DNA of 64,000 nt, from assembly GCA_016839555.1 (NCBI GenBank), contig JAEOUA010000003.1:434001-498000 (forward strand). The letters are read 5' to 3'. This document shows, in pieces, positions 47,185 to 56,923 of the stretch. The notes beneath the pieces were generated by a model. That model worked only from the letters and a program-made list of their open reading frames with translations, searched no databases and was not told the DNA's origin. How positions within the stretch are numbered: the first letter of the stretch is position 1; every line of letters begins with the position of its first letter. The stretch is from Promethearchaeota archaeon. Lineage in GTDB: Archaea; Asgardarchaeota; Lokiarchaeia; Sigyniarchaeales; SOKP01. Made by a program: the position numbers and the translations under genes.

Positions 47185-47473
47185 TAATGTTTTTATCTTT
47201 ACTTTTTAAAAATTTCTAAGAATCAATGCAAGAATTTAATTTAAAGAATATTTTATAATCTTTTGTCTTAAAATCTCTGTTAAATACGTTTAAAATTTCA
47301 TTGATTCATAAATTTTTATTCAAACCTATTTTTTTATATTAATTATATTCAAAATTTAGTTATCTATGATATATAAGTGAGCAATTTTTAAAGAGAATTT
47401 TATAAGTTGTTTTAATTTAACTATGATGAATTAATTCTATTAATAAAAACAGAAATGAAATTAAAATCGATAG

Positions 47474-48481
47474 TTGAAATATTTGATTAAAGATTGGATA
47501 AAGCGTTTTATTATTATAGCAATAGGAATAATTGTAAGCATCTATATCTGGCACATCAATAGAAATATTTTCCATAATGTCTATAGGAGATGTCTTATTC
47601 TCTCAATTACTACATTTTTAATAATTTACGTCCCATTTGAAATTTATTTTTCAGTTAAGACACTTTGGTATGATAGATGGAGCAATATTAAATTAAATAA
47701 TGTAGAGACAATTAAGATAAAAATACCTATTGAACAAGATTCCAAATATGGTTATATTACCGCACATTTAATAACATCTCGAGATAAACAACTAATAGAC
47801 TCAAAAAACACAATTATTATAATCAGCCATGGATATTCCGATACAAAGGAAACCCTCCAATATCTCTACTTGCCTTTAGCACTTCAGGGCTATACTATTT
47901 TAACATATGACGCGCGGGGTTCAGGAGAATCAAGAAAATTGGGAAAAAGATATCAATTTCTAAAAAGAATCGAAGATTATAAAAAGATCATTGATTGGAT
48001 CCAAAACAGAGAGGAATTAAATGATTTTGAGGTTTGCTCAATCGGATTTAGCATCGGAGCACTCATTCCAATAGCGGCGGTATTTACTAATGAAAAAGTT
48101 AAAAAAATTATCGCAATCTCATTAATTTCTCAATATAAAAAAAATGTGCCCCGAGCAAACCCTTTAATTTTAATAAGCTATCTGGTCAAAGGTATCAAAC
48201 TTTTTCCCACTCAAGAAGAAATAGAAAAATTATCTCCTTATTTAATGTTTAAAAGCTACAAGAAAAACGTATCTGAAGAAAAATGGAATCAAATCACTAA
48301 AAAAGTTTATTTAATTCATTCCAAAAATGATAGTGTAATTAAATTTAGCAATTTTCAAGAGAATCAGTCAATCTTAGAATTGCCTCCAAAGAATACATTA
48401 ATTTTTAAAAAAGGAGGTCATATCATGAAAAAAAATGAGCTTGCGTTAGTTGGAGGAATAATGCAATTTCTAAAGAATTAA
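47474..48481 (+). CDS. Membrane-anchored alpha/beta hydrolase
   Basis: 335 residues. Two membrane helices (about 11-27 and 40-60) precede an alpha/beta hydrolase domain with the HGYSDT oxyanion loop, nucleophile Ser in GFSIGA (after FEVCSI), and a final His in KGGHIMKK. It is expected to hydrolyse esters or act as a peptidase-like serine hydrolase; substrate unknown. The start is a TTG at 47474; a nearby ATG at 47454 is in another frame and quickly stops. Confidence 0.8.
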   Translation: MKYLIKDWIKRFIIIAIGIIVSIYIWHINRNIFHNVYRRCLILSITTFLIIYVPFEIYFSVKTLWYDRWSNIKLNNVETIKIKIPIEQDSKYGYITAHLITSRDKQLIDSKNTIIIISHGYSDTKETLQYLYLPLALQGYTILTYDARGSGESRKLGKRYQFLKRIEDYKKIIDWIQNREELNDFEVCSIGFSIGALIPIAAVFTNEKVKKIIAISLISQYKKNVPRANPLILISYLVKGIKLFPTQEEIEKLSPYLMFKSYKKNVSEEKWNQITKKVYLIHSKNDSVIKFSNFQENQSILELPPKNTLIFKKGGHIMKKNELALVGGIMQFLKN

Positions 48482-48614
48482 ATCACTAGAAATTTTAAAA
48501 AATTTTCGTTGAATCAATTGATTTTTACCGATTTATTATAATAATTAAGTTTTTGTAAGGTTTTAAATTGAAATAAATTATATTAGATTCATATTAAATA
48601 GTAAGGTCAATAAA

Positions 48615-49724
48615 GTGTCAAACCAGAAAAACGATATTTATAAACAGTTACAAGCACATTTTGAGGAAATGCCAATAGGAATGCCCCCTGTGAAATCAGG
48701 ATCAGGTCTAAGATTGTTAAAAACTCTTTTTACTCCTGAAGAAGCAGAAATTGCAATGTTTTTGCGATTTGGGTGGCAGAGAGATCTTGAACCTTTGGAA
48801 AAAATTTACGAAAGGGCAAAGGCAATCGGCATTTCTATTGAAAAATTGGAAGAGATTTTGGATCAAATGGTTAAAAAAGGGCTAATCATGTATAAAAGAG
48901 AAAATAATAATAAACATTATGGGAATGCATTACTAATGGTAGGCATGTTTGAATTTCAAGTTAACAAATTAAAACATGAATTTATTGAAGACTTTCATCA
49001 GTATTTTGATGAGGGCTGGCTCCCTGAGGCATTAAAACTAAAAGCTGCTCAATTGCGTACAATCCCTGTCGAACAAAGTATTGAACATGATATAACTGTA
49101 AGTAAATTTGATGACTTGGCACGCTTAATAGAAACAACAGATGGGCCCTATTCTGTAGCAAATTGTGTCTGCCGACAATTAAAGGATATGGAAGGTGAAC
49201 CATGTAAATCAACCTCACGTAGAGAAATTTGCTTACAATTTGGTTTTGCTGCTGAAATGTATATAGAGCAGGGTAATGGGCGTGAAATAACTAAAGAGGA
49301 GGCTCTGGACATACTCAGGAAAAGTGAAGAAGAGGGGCTAGTTTTGGAACCAGATAATTCTCAAGAATTAAATTTTATCTGCTCCTGTTGCGGATGCTGC
49401 TGCGAAAATTTAACAAGGATGAAAAAGTTCCCAAACCCTGGAGATTTTACCGTCACAAACTATTATGCCAAAGTTGATAAAGATCTATGCGTAGGATGCG
49501 GAACTTGCGTGGATATATGCCCAATGGATGCGATTGAACTCGAAGATGATATTTCTTCGATTAGTAAGCGGCGTTGTATTGGATGCGGAAATTGTGCCGC
49601 AAAATGTCCTCAGGATGCAATAAGTCTCGAAAAAAGAGAACGACAATTTACACCATTTCCCACGATGGATGACTTATTTGATAAGTTACTTGAACGTAAG
49701 AAAAGATTTAGGAATAGAAATTAA
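48615..49724 (+). CDS. Protein with winged helix-like N-terminus and two [4Fe-4S] clusters
   Basis: 369 residues starting with GTG. The first 130 residues are helical and HTH-like (PEEAEIAMFLRFGWQRDLEP, KLEEILDQMVKKGLIMYK). A middle region has NCVCRQLKDMEGEPCK and the Cys-cluster ICSCCGCCCENL. The end holds two classical ferredoxin motifs (CVGCGTCVDICP and CIGCGNCAAKCP). Such proteins are widespread in strict anaerobes and are thought to relay electrons or sense redox state, but their role is not established. Confidence 0.85.
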   Translation: MSNQKNDIYKQLQAHFEEMPIGMPPVKSGSGLRLLKTLFTPEEAEIAMFLRFGWQRDLEPLEKIYERAKAIGISIEKLEEILDQMVKKGLIMYKRENNNKHYGNALLMVGMFEFQVNKLKHEFIEDFHQYFDEGWLPEALKLKAAQLRTIPVEQSIEHDITVSKFDDLARLIETTDGPYSVANCVCRQLKDMEGEPCKSTSRREICLQFGFAAEMYIEQGNGREITKEEALDILRKSEEEGLVLEPDNSQELNFICSCCGCCCENLTRMKKFPNPGDFTVTNYYAKVDKDLCVGCGTCVDICPMDAIELEDDISSISKRRCIGCGNCAAKCPQDAISLEKRERQFTPFPTMDDLFDKLLERKKRFRNRN

Positions 49725-49795
49725 AAAGAATAAAAAACTAAAACAGTCCTTATCTTTTAATCTCTTATGAAATCTTTTAATTATTCTAGATTTGT

Positions 49796-50956
49796 TTAAG
49801 TCAGCTTAATCATTTCTTTAATAGATTCTAATGCGAGCTTTTCGGCTGTATTAATTTTTAATAATTTTTTTTCAAAATAATGTGGATTTCTCTTCGACAT
49901 CTCTAGTTCTTTATCTAAATTGAAGAAATGTTTTTCCGATTCAAGCTCCATAGTATATATATGTTCGCGACAGCTTGCATCACTCATTTTTACAAAGCAT
50001 CCATGATCATGAAACTTATGCGATACTGCCGGAAAATAGGTATCCCAGAGTAAGTCATTTAATTTTTTATAGACCTTTTTTGCTAGACGTTTACAATAAG
50101 GTTTACTTTTTTCACTATAACAGAAGAAAAAAGATAACTTATCCTTGTTCTTGGCGTAGAAATCCTCTAATTTTTCATTCACCGTTTCTAGTTGTTTCAT
50201 CGACAAATTAATATGGCTATGATCGGCCGAGGGAGTACATTTGTAAAATAAAGGCTTTCTATAATAAGGAATTTCATAAAGTTTAATAATATTAAAAAGG
50301 ATCCCTTCCTTTAACCAATGATCAAACTTATATGTAATGGATTTTTCATCGAGATTATTAATTAAATCCTTTTGATATCTCTCAAAAAGGGAGGTTTCAT
50401 GGAAATCCAAAAGTAAAATTTTAATAGCTTGATTATTCCAGTATTTTTTTAAAACCGATTTTACAAATTTTGCATGAGCAGGGAGAGGATATCCTAAGCT
50501 GTCATCTTTACTAAGCGGTGATTCTGGGGCGAATGTTCTCCGCCAATACCTATTAAGATTAGTTCCATTTTTTAAATAATAACCAGATTTATTATTTCTG
50601 CTCGGATTAAGAAAGCCGTAGGGATTCATGAGCGGAAAAAAGATAATATCTTGGTTTGCTTGTAAAATAGTTTCAATGGGAATACTTTCATCAATTAGAT
50701 GTTCAAAAAATTTTAACGTACCAAAAAGGCCATTATATTCATTATGCTGAGCTCCAATAAAGACCTTAAGAAATTTCACTTTTTCAAAATTATCATTTCT
50801 ACATATAATACAAGGTAAAGAACCTTCTGGGGTTTGGAATAGTTTATATTCCACATTATCTAATTTGGAAAAAGATTCAATCTTTTTTAAAAGATTAATA
50901 AACAATTGCTTCCGTTGCGAAATATTTAACAACGATTTTAAAGTTTGTAATTCCAT
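49796..50956 (-). CDS. M14-fold carboxypeptidase-like protein
   Basis: 386 residues from the ATG at 50956 (a TTG at 50992 is open but less likely). M14 landmarks are PLMNPYGFLNPSR, NGTNLNRYWRR (the Asn-Arg pair), a third zinc His in LLDFHETS, and the candidate catalytic Glu in YTMELES. The first zinc motif, normally H-x-x-E, is here His71-Asn-Glu73 (GAQHNEYNG), one residue short, so activity is uncertain. It starts 13 bases after the stop of the ATP-grasp gene on the same strand, so both are likely co-transcribed. Confidence 0.7.
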   Translation of the reverse strand: MELQTLKSLLNISQRKQLFINLLKKIESFSKLDNVEYKLFQTPEGSLPCIICRNDNFEKVKFLKVFIGAQHNEYNGLFGTLKFFEHLIDESIPIETILQANQDIIFFPLMNPYGFLNPSRNNKSGYYLKNGTNLNRYWRRTFAPESPLSKDDSLGYPLPAHAKFVKSVLKKYWNNQAIKILLLDFHETSLFERYQKDLINNLDEKSITYKFDHWLKEGILFNIIKLYEIPYYRKPLFYKCTPSADHSHINLSMKQLETVNEKLEDFYAKNKDKLSFFFCYSEKSKPYCKRLAKKVYKKLNDLLWDTYFPAVSHKFHDHGCFVKMSDASCREHIYTMELESEKHFFNLDKELEMSKRNPHYFEKKLLKINTAEKLALESIKEMIKLT

Positions 50957-50969
50957 TTTTATTAAAATT

Positions 50970-52436
50970 TTAATATTGCATATTTTGACCAATAAATTGA
51001 TCCCAATGAGAAAAGTTTATGATTTTTTGATAGTTTTCTGCTATACTCTTAAATATGATACATGAATTACAGAATATATCCACGAAATGATCTATTTCAA
51101 GGTTTAATATTTCCGATGCTTTTTCTGACAGTCCTAATCCTCTCTCGACTTCAATTTTACCATCATATCCCGAGAGATTAACGACGAATTCTTCTTTTTT
51201 TATACCATTAACATAAATACCTCGGGCAATTCTTGCTAACCCTCCAATTGGAATTATTTTTCTCTCAATTTGAGAAAGGTAAATTCTTAAATCATAGGTT
51301 CGTTTACCGCCATTCCAATCTATCAAGGAAAAAGCTGCCATTTCCTGAAGCGTGTATGGATAAGGATTTCTATTTTTCATAAATTTAGCATAAAATTCCT
51401 CATTACTTTGAGAAATTATCCTTTTAATTTTTTTCGGATCTTGTTTTATCTGATCAGGAAAAATAGGCATCACTCCGGCGCCTCCTGAACCAGCATGAGG
51501 TTTGATTACAAAAGGTTTATCAAATTGATCAATTGCTAATCGAATTTTGTCTATAAGATCTTTTTCATTAAAAGCTCTCGTAAAGAGAAACTTTCCAATT
51601 TTATATTGTTCTAATATGTCATTAACATAATGTTTTGCCAAATAAGATAATGCTTTATCATCTGTAATCAAATAAACAGGATTAATAATTATAGTATTAA
51701 TTTTTGCAAAATCTTCTTGTATTAATTTATTAAACTTAGGATCTTCAATACGTCGAGCGATCCCATCACCTATCAATACATCAACTTTATCTTTCTGAAA
51801 TTTCACCCAATTATTTTCAAATGAGAGTGTTAAAAACAATTGCTTATAATCGGCGATTAGAAAAGCTATATCACATTTAAACTCCGATTTATAAGTATAG
51901 ATGTTAAAAATTTTTGCTTTTAATCCATTTTGTTTAATTCTTTCCCTTAAATAATTTATGAGAATCGCTTTTTCATGAATCAAGCCATCATTAATTGGGA
52001 CCCCTACAAGAATAAGTATTTTATTGCCCTTTTGTTCGCTTTTTTGAATAGCTTGTCTTATAGCTCCGAAATACCCCTCATATACCAGTTTTTGTTGATC
52101 TTTTGTTAAAATGGATAATCCTCGATTGCTCGCCCCATTAGTCTCCAATAAAAAATAATCTAAATGATCATTATGAGGTCGTACCATAAAATCAATACTT
52201 CCTGAGTAGAAGGTTTTATTATCGCCCATTCTGTTTTGGTTTTGGAATTCCATTAATTTTAGTGCTTTCTCTCGGATTTCAGCTGTAAAAACTTCTTCTT
52301 GAGAAGCCCATAATCTTGAAAGCGGTTCTAAGTTTAATCCTAATGAATTACCTAATGTTACTAAATCTAAATCTGAATTAGTTAATGGATCTTTTTGCAT
52401 TAATTGTACGAATTTTTTAAGTAACTCTTTAGTCAT
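50970..52436 (-). CDS. ATP-grasp domain ligase
   Basis: 488 residues. The C-terminal part is an ATP-grasp domain: the nucleotide-binding Lys and glycine loop are in FVIKPHAGSGGAGVMPIF, the Glu of LQEMAAFSLI, TYDLRIYL, and GGLARIARGIYVN. The N-terminal part (about 70-120, LDYFLLETNGASNRG) resembles the substrate domain of amino-acid or peptide ligases. Such enzymes join a carboxylate to an amine using ATP. The next gene is an M14-fold protein, so the pair may add and remove an amino acid or peptide on a common target, but this is inference. Confidence 0.75.
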   Translation of the reverse strand: MTKELLKKFVQLMQKDPLTNSDLDLVTLGNSLGLNLEPLSRLWASQEEVFTAEIREKALKLMEFQNQNRMGDNKTFYSGSIDFMVRPHNDHLDYFLLETNGASNRGLSILTKDQQKLVYEGYFGAIRQAIQKSEQKGNKILILVGVPINDGLIHEKAILINYLRERIKQNGLKAKIFNIYTYKSEFKCDIAFLIADYKQLFLTLSFENNWVKFQKDKVDVLIGDGIARRIEDPKFNKLIQEDFAKINTIIINPVYLITDDKALSYLAKHYVNDILEQYKIGKFLFTRAFNEKDLIDKIRLAIDQFDKPFVIKPHAGSGGAGVMPIFPDQIKQDPKKIKRIISQSNEEFYAKFMKNRNPYPYTLQEMAAFSLIDWNGGKRTYDLRIYLSQIERKIIPIGGLARIARGIYVNGIKKEEFVVNLSGYDGKIEVERGLGLSEKASEILNLEIDHFVDIFCNSCIIFKSIAENYQKIINFSHWDQFIGQNMQY

Positions 52437-52770
52437 GGGTTCTATGAGTTTTTGTTAAAGTTTTTCATATGATCTAAGTTGCTTTAATTAAAAATAAGCA
52501 ATAATAAGCTATATTTGATAAATTTCTAATAAATTATGAATTTTATTAAAATAGTAGAGAAAATATTTATATAATAATATCCAAGGGATAGAACCTTTTT
52601 TCTAAATAACTAATTGAATTTTTATTAATAAAAATAGGATTTTAACTTATTTTCTTGTTGTTCTAATTCTATTAAATTTTAAATAATCTTGTAAAAATCT
52701 AAATATTTAAATATCCTATTATATTAAAGTAATCCATAAATATATCTTATAATAATCAATTTGTTATGGA
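52437..52770. other. Promoter region of the corrinoid methyltransferase operon
   Basis: About 334 bases without a gene, lying between the ATP-grasp gene (leftwards) and the methyltransferase operon (rightwards). AAATATTTAAATATCC near 52700 is a candidate TATA-type element. Confidence 0.45.
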
Positions 52771-53415
52771 GTGGAATTATTCTTGGAAGGCTTAAAAAAA
52801 GCAATAGTTGAAGGAGATATAAATTTAGCTGAAGAGTTAGCCAAAAAAGCATTGGAATCTGGTGCCAGTAGTTTAAAAACAATAGATAATGATGTGGTTC
52901 CGGGCATTCTTGAGGCTGGAGAACTATGGAAACAAGGTGAATACTTCATACCCGATGTTATAATGAGCGCTGAAGCATTTAAAGCAGCAATGGCTGTTCT
53001 TGAAGAGAAACAACCTGGTGTTTATAAGGGAACAAAAGGCAAATATCTCATATGCACAGTAGAAGGCGATATTCATGACCTTGGAAAAAGTATCGTTGTA
53101 ACTATGTTAAAGGCTGCAGGGTTTGAAGTAATTGATCTTGGAGTAGATATCCCCATATCTACCTTCATTGCGAAAGTGAAGGAAGAAAGACCAAATATCG
53201 TTGGTCTGGGGGCGTATATGAGCACAACAGCTACAACTATGAAGGACTATATAGAAGCTCTTGTTAATGAGGAATTACGAGGTAGTGTAAAAGTCATGAT
53301 TGGTGGAGTCAGGACTAGTGATAAGTATGCTAAAGAGCTTGGTGCTGATTCTTGGGGTCTAGACGGTGTTGATACTGCGGAAAAAGCATTGAAATTAGTG
53401 GAGGTGCAGCAATGA
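52771..53415 (+). CDS. Corrinoid protein (methyltransferase-associated)
   Basis: 214 residues. A four-helix cap (about 1-85) precedes the B12-binding Rossmann domain. The cobalt-ligating His102 is in GDIHDLGKS, followed by GLGAYMSTTATTM and MIGGVRTSDKYAKELGAD. This is the methyl-carrier of the MtaC/MttC/MtbC family. The start is a GTG at 52771; a TTG at 52783 is the alternative. The stop overlaps the next gene in an ATGA, so expression is coupled with the UroD-like methyltransferase. Confidence 0.93.
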   Translation: MELFLEGLKKAIVEGDINLAEELAKKALESGASSLKTIDNDVVPGILEAGELWKQGEYFIPDVIMSAEAFKAAMAVLEEKQPGVYKGTKGKYLICTVEGDIHDLGKSIVVTMLKAAGFEVIDLGVDIPISTFIAKVKEERPNIVGLGAYMSTTATTMKDYIEALVNEELRGSVKVMIGGVRTSDKYAKELGADSWGLDGVDTAEKALKLVEVQQ

Positions 53416-54701
53416 GTTTTGTACCTCCCTCAACATGGCAAACAATAAAAGGCCTTCTTTATAGCAAAGGCCTACGAATCTTTAAGCTTGATCCTAATAG
53501 TAGAAATATTGCAGCATTACTTGGCAAACCTGATCGTATTCCGCCATCTGCCGGTCAAATTCATGTTCATTCAATGACAGTGGCTAAGGCGGATCCTCAA
53601 CGATTTATTCATACTGATGGAAAATATTGTGCCGACGTTCAATTCTATGTTCAAAGATGGTATGATCTGGAACAACCCTTGGTTATACCTCCGGAGACCT
53701 ATAATTTTGAAATCGAGGCTCTCGGAGGGAGTTTATTAAAAACTAAAAAACATATGTCGTCAATAGATCAAAATAATCCATTGATTAAGAAAGAAGAGGA
53801 CATCGATAAAATTAAATTACCAATAGATAAAGAGTGGGGAAGGGTTCAGTATGTTATAGATTGCCTAAATGAGTTCAAGGAATGTTTGGGTAGTATTTCA
53901 ACTGGAGTTTTCTGTGGTCCCTTCAGTTTCATATGCGGAATTCATTCATATGTTGGTGTAATCCGAGATATAAGAAATAACCCGGATTTCATTCACAGAC
54001 TTCTCAAGTGGTCCATCGATGAAGTGGCAATACCCTATCTTCAACTCCTTAAACAAGAAACTGGTTTCGATGCTTATATCGGTGCTGATGCATGGTCGGC
54101 TATTCCTAATACAAATAAAAAAATAGCTGAAGAATTCGTTTTTCCATATAATACTTATTTAAGGGAAGAAGCTAAGAAAATAGGAATTACAGCTAATGTT
54201 GGGGGAAGTGTCGATTATTGCGTAGAAGACCCTAAGAGGTTTGATCCGGAACTTATGAAATGGGCTTGGTATCATATGGGTGTGGAACTTATGGGTAAAC
54301 CATTCTTAATGATGGGGATGGGGAGACCAGAACTCTGGCCAATAGATGTTATGCAGGATTTCATAAAGGAAAATAAAAGTAGATTTTGGACGCCTCCGGT
54401 CTTGGCAAGTTGTAGTGCAAGATTCATAAGAGACTCAACTCCACAAGAAATTGTGGACTATTTGAAAAGAATTATAGATGGATTGGCAAGAGATGGTCAT
54501 ATGATGTTCTTTTTTGTCCAGATTCCAGCTGATACACCACCTGTAAATGTCCATACTGCGGTACAGGCTATCAAAACCTTTGGTAAGTACCCAATAGCTG
54601 AAAACTTGGATAACGTCCCATTTGAGATTCCTAAAATTGAACCATATCATGAATGGCTTAAGCGTGAAATTGCTGAAGGAAGAGCGATTGATTACGAATA
54701 A
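53412..54701 (+). CDS. UroD-family methyltransferase (corrinoid system)
   Basis: 429 residues of the uroporphyrinogen decarboxylase superfamily, the branch used as corrinoid methyltransferases. Conserved stretches include GVFCGPFSFICGIH, DADAWSAIP-like GADAWSAIPNTNK, ITANVGGS, and LASCSARFIRDSTP near the C-terminus. I do not see the HxC zinc motif that MtaA and MtbA use. MtoB-type O-demethylases, which demethylate methoxylated aromatics, are also UroD-like, so this could be the substrate-binding demethylase of the system. It is coupled to the corrinoid gene by ATGA overlap and is followed closely by two MtrH-type genes. Confidence 0.85.
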   Translation: MSFVPPSTWQTIKGLLYSKGLRIFKLDPNSRNIAALLGKPDRIPPSAGQIHVHSMTVAKADPQRFIHTDGKYCADVQFYVQRWYDLEQPLVIPPETYNFEIEALGGSLLKTKKHMSSIDQNNPLIKKEEDIDKIKLPIDKEWGRVQYVIDCLNEFKECLGSISTGVFCGPFSFICGIHSYVGVIRDIRNNPDFIHRLLKWSIDEVAIPYLQLLKQETGFDAYIGADAWSAIPNTNKKIAEEFVFPYNTYLREEAKKIGITANVGGSVDYCVEDPKRFDPELMKWAWYHMGVELMGKPFLMMGMGRPELWPIDVMQDFIKENKSRFWTPPVLASCSARFIRDSTPQEIVDYLKRIIDGLARDGHMMFFFVQIPADTPPVNVHTAVQAIKTFGKYPIAENLDNVPFEIPKIEPYHEWLKREIAEGRAIDYE

Positions 54702-54712
54702 AATAATCACAT

Positions 54713-55633
54713 ATGTTTGAGTTTAAAACCAATCAGAAGATTTTCAAGATATCTGAAATTATGATTGGAGGCCAGCCTGGGCAGCTACCAACAGTCATGA
54801 TAGGGAGTATTTTCCATAGAGGACATGGAATAGTGAAAAACCATCGCACTGGAAATTTTGATAGACAAAAAGCGCAACACCTTATTCGACAACAAGAGGA
54901 GTTGTCTGAAAGGATGGGGATTCCTTGCATGCTTGATGTCTATGGAGAGAACATAGAATCGCTTCAAAAGTACGTAGACTATATATCCGATATTACTGAT
55001 GCCCCAATCTTACTGAATGCTCCTACAGCATCATTGCGAGTCCAAGGAGTAAGCTACACAAGAGATATAGGTCTTATAGATAGAATTATCTACAATTCTA
55101 TCAATTACACAATTAATGAACAGGAGATAGAAGGCATTAAGGAGACTGGTGTTAAAACGGCTCTTATTCAATCAATGAATCCGCGAAATATCAAACTTGA
55201 AGGTATGGTGAAAATTATAAAGAAGGATTCTGAGACGGGACTCCTTATTGATTCCTTAAAAGCAGGAATTGAGAAACCTCTTTTACTTGCTCCTGTGTAT
55301 GATGTTCCAAGTATGGGACTTGGATTAAAAGGAGTTCAAATATTGAAGAATGAGTTCGGATTCCCGACAGGTATTCCACCAATTGGAATTGTTGGTGTCT
55401 GGGATAAGATTGAGAAACTCGGAATAAATGTGAAAAAGACCTGTCGAGGAAGTGTTCTGGCGTTATCTCAATACTCTGGTTCAGATTTTATCATCTATGG
55501 CTCAATCGCGAAAGCACCTGATTTATTTCCAGTATGTGCAATGGTAGACATTATTGTCGCTTATATCACAAAACAAGTATATGGTACGAAGTTATTGACT
55601 GAAAATCATCCATTCTATAAAATACTCAGATAG
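54713..55633 (+). CDS. MtrH-family methyltransferase, copy 1
   Basis: 306 residues. It resembles MtrH, the subunit of methyl-H4MPT:CoM methyltransferase that moves the methyl group between tetrahydromethanopterin and the corrinoid. The start MFEFKTNQKIF, GGQPGQLPTVMIGSIFHRGH, the dihydropteroate-synthase-like barrel (DITDAPILLNAP), and GIPPIGIVGVWDKIE are characteristic. No other mtr subunit is present, so it works as a stand-alone corrinoid:pterin methyltransferase, like MtoA/MtgA-type enzymes. It follows the UroD-like gene by 11 bases. Confidence 0.9.
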   Translation: MFEFKTNQKIFKISEIMIGGQPGQLPTVMIGSIFHRGHGIVKNHRTGNFDRQKAQHLIRQQEELSERMGIPCMLDVYGENIESLQKYVDYISDITDAPILLNAPTASLRVQGVSYTRDIGLIDRIIYNSINYTINEQEIEGIKETGVKTALIQSMNPRNIKLEGMVKIIKKDSETGLLIDSLKAGIEKPLLLAPVYDVPSMGLGLKGVQILKNEFGFPTGIPPIGIVGVWDKIEKLGINVKKTCRGSVLALSQYSGSDFIIYGSIAKAPDLFPVCAMVDIIVAYITKQVYGTKLLTENHPFYKILR

Positions 55634-55642
55634 GTGAAAAAA

Positions 55643-56587
55643 ATGTTTAAATATGAAAAAGAGCAAAAAATCTATGAAATAAATGGTTTGAAATTAGGAG
55701 GACAACCTGGAGAATTACCAACAGTAATGATCGGAAGTATATTTTATGAAGGTCATAAGATCCTAAAGGATGCAAAGAAAGGTGAGTTCAAGAAAGAGAA
55801 AGCACAACAACTAATCAAGATTGAAGAGGAGTTATCTGATCAGACTGGAAACCCGATGCTTCTAGATATATGCTGTGCTTGGCCAGAGGCTTTTGAGAAG
55901 TTGATTGATTTTGTAGCTAGTAATACCGATAGTCCATTTGCGATTGATGGTACTACTGCTGAAGTGAAGATGGTAGGAGCTAAATATGTTAAAGAGACGG
56001 GTTTATCTTCAAGAGTCGTGTATAATTCGATAATGCCTCAAGCTAAGGATGATGAACTTGTTGCAATCAAAGAGTCAGGAATCGAGTCTGCAATTTTACT
56101 CACTCTAAACACGAAAAATCCCACACTTGCAGGTAGGATCGAGATAATGGATGACTTACAAAATTTGGCCCAAAAAGCAGGAATCACAAAACCACTTATC
56201 GACACCACAGTGATTGACAAACCAGATATAGGCCCTATCAGTAAAGCTATCTTTATGGTTAAGGACCAATATGGAATACCTTCAGGAGCAGGTGTTCACA
56301 ATGCAATTGCTAGATGGTCTGAAATGAGTGAATTATCTTCCGAGAAACTTATGCTTGCTAATGCAGTAGCAAACTCGTTTCCAATAGCCATGGGAGCAGA
56401 TTTCTTACTATATGGACCAATTGAAAATGCTCCAGAGGCTTATTTTGTTTCATCTCTAGCTGATACTTATGTGGCTTATAATGCAAGACAGGAATTCAGA
56501 ATACGCCCATTAACTAATAATCATCCTTTGATGAGAATCTTTAGGAAAAACAATAATATAAAAGAAATTAAGAAAAAATTATTATAG
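55643..56587 (+). CDS. MtrH-family methyltransferase, copy 2
   Basis: 314 residues starting at the ATG at 55643 (MFKYEKEQKIYEI), preceded by GGTGA; a GTG at 55634 right after the previous stop would add three residues. GGQPGELPTVMIGSIFYEGH, DNTDSPFAIDGT-like SNTDSPFAIDGTTAEV, and GIPSGAGVHNAIARW match MtrH closely, more so than copy 1. Copies 1 and 2 are clearly paralogous but well diverged, so they may form a heteromer or use different partners. It is the last gene of the operon. Confidence 0.92.
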   Translation: MFKYEKEQKIYEINGLKLGGQPGELPTVMIGSIFYEGHKILKDAKKGEFKKEKAQQLIKIEEELSDQTGNPMLLDICCAWPEAFEKLIDFVASNTDSPFAIDGTTAEVKMVGAKYVKETGLSSRVVYNSIMPQAKDDELVAIKESGIESAILLTLNTKNPTLAGRIEIMDDLQNLAQKAGITKPLIDTTVIDKPDIGPISKAIFMVKDQYGIPSGAGVHNAIARWSEMSELSSEKLMLANAVANSFPIAMGADFLLYGPIENAPEAYFVSSLADTYVAYNARQEFRIRPLTNNHPLMRIFRKNNNIKEIKKKLL

Positions 56588-56923
56588 ATTACCGCATTCA
56601 CATTCAGTTTTTATATTAATAAGAAGCATGAGATCATTTAAAAATTTAATAAAGAATCTTGTATTGAGAGATTTCAAATCAAGATTTGGCAAAATCAAGA
56701 TTTTGAGAACATAATTAGCAGATAGAGCTGAGAATTTTCCAAATCGATGATGATTGATATAGAAAAAGGCAAAAGATCAAAAATTTTATCTTTATTTATT
56801 TTATAAATAAATATTTTTTATACTTTTATGAGAAAAAAATTAAACAAAAATCAAATTAAAACCTTAAATGAAATTTTTATTTTAGATATTTGGGTAAGAT
56901 TTTTAAAGTATGAGAAGTATGGA
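56588..56923. other. Spacer after the methyltransferase operon
   Basis: About 336 bases with no supportable gene between convergent transcription units. I see no hairpin-like terminator, only T-rich tracts near 56785-56830. Confidence 0.45.

Noticed and set aside
55634..55642. GTG start for the second MtrH gene
   Set aside because: Homology begins at MFKYEKEQ from the ATG at 55643, which follows GGTGA at suitable distance.
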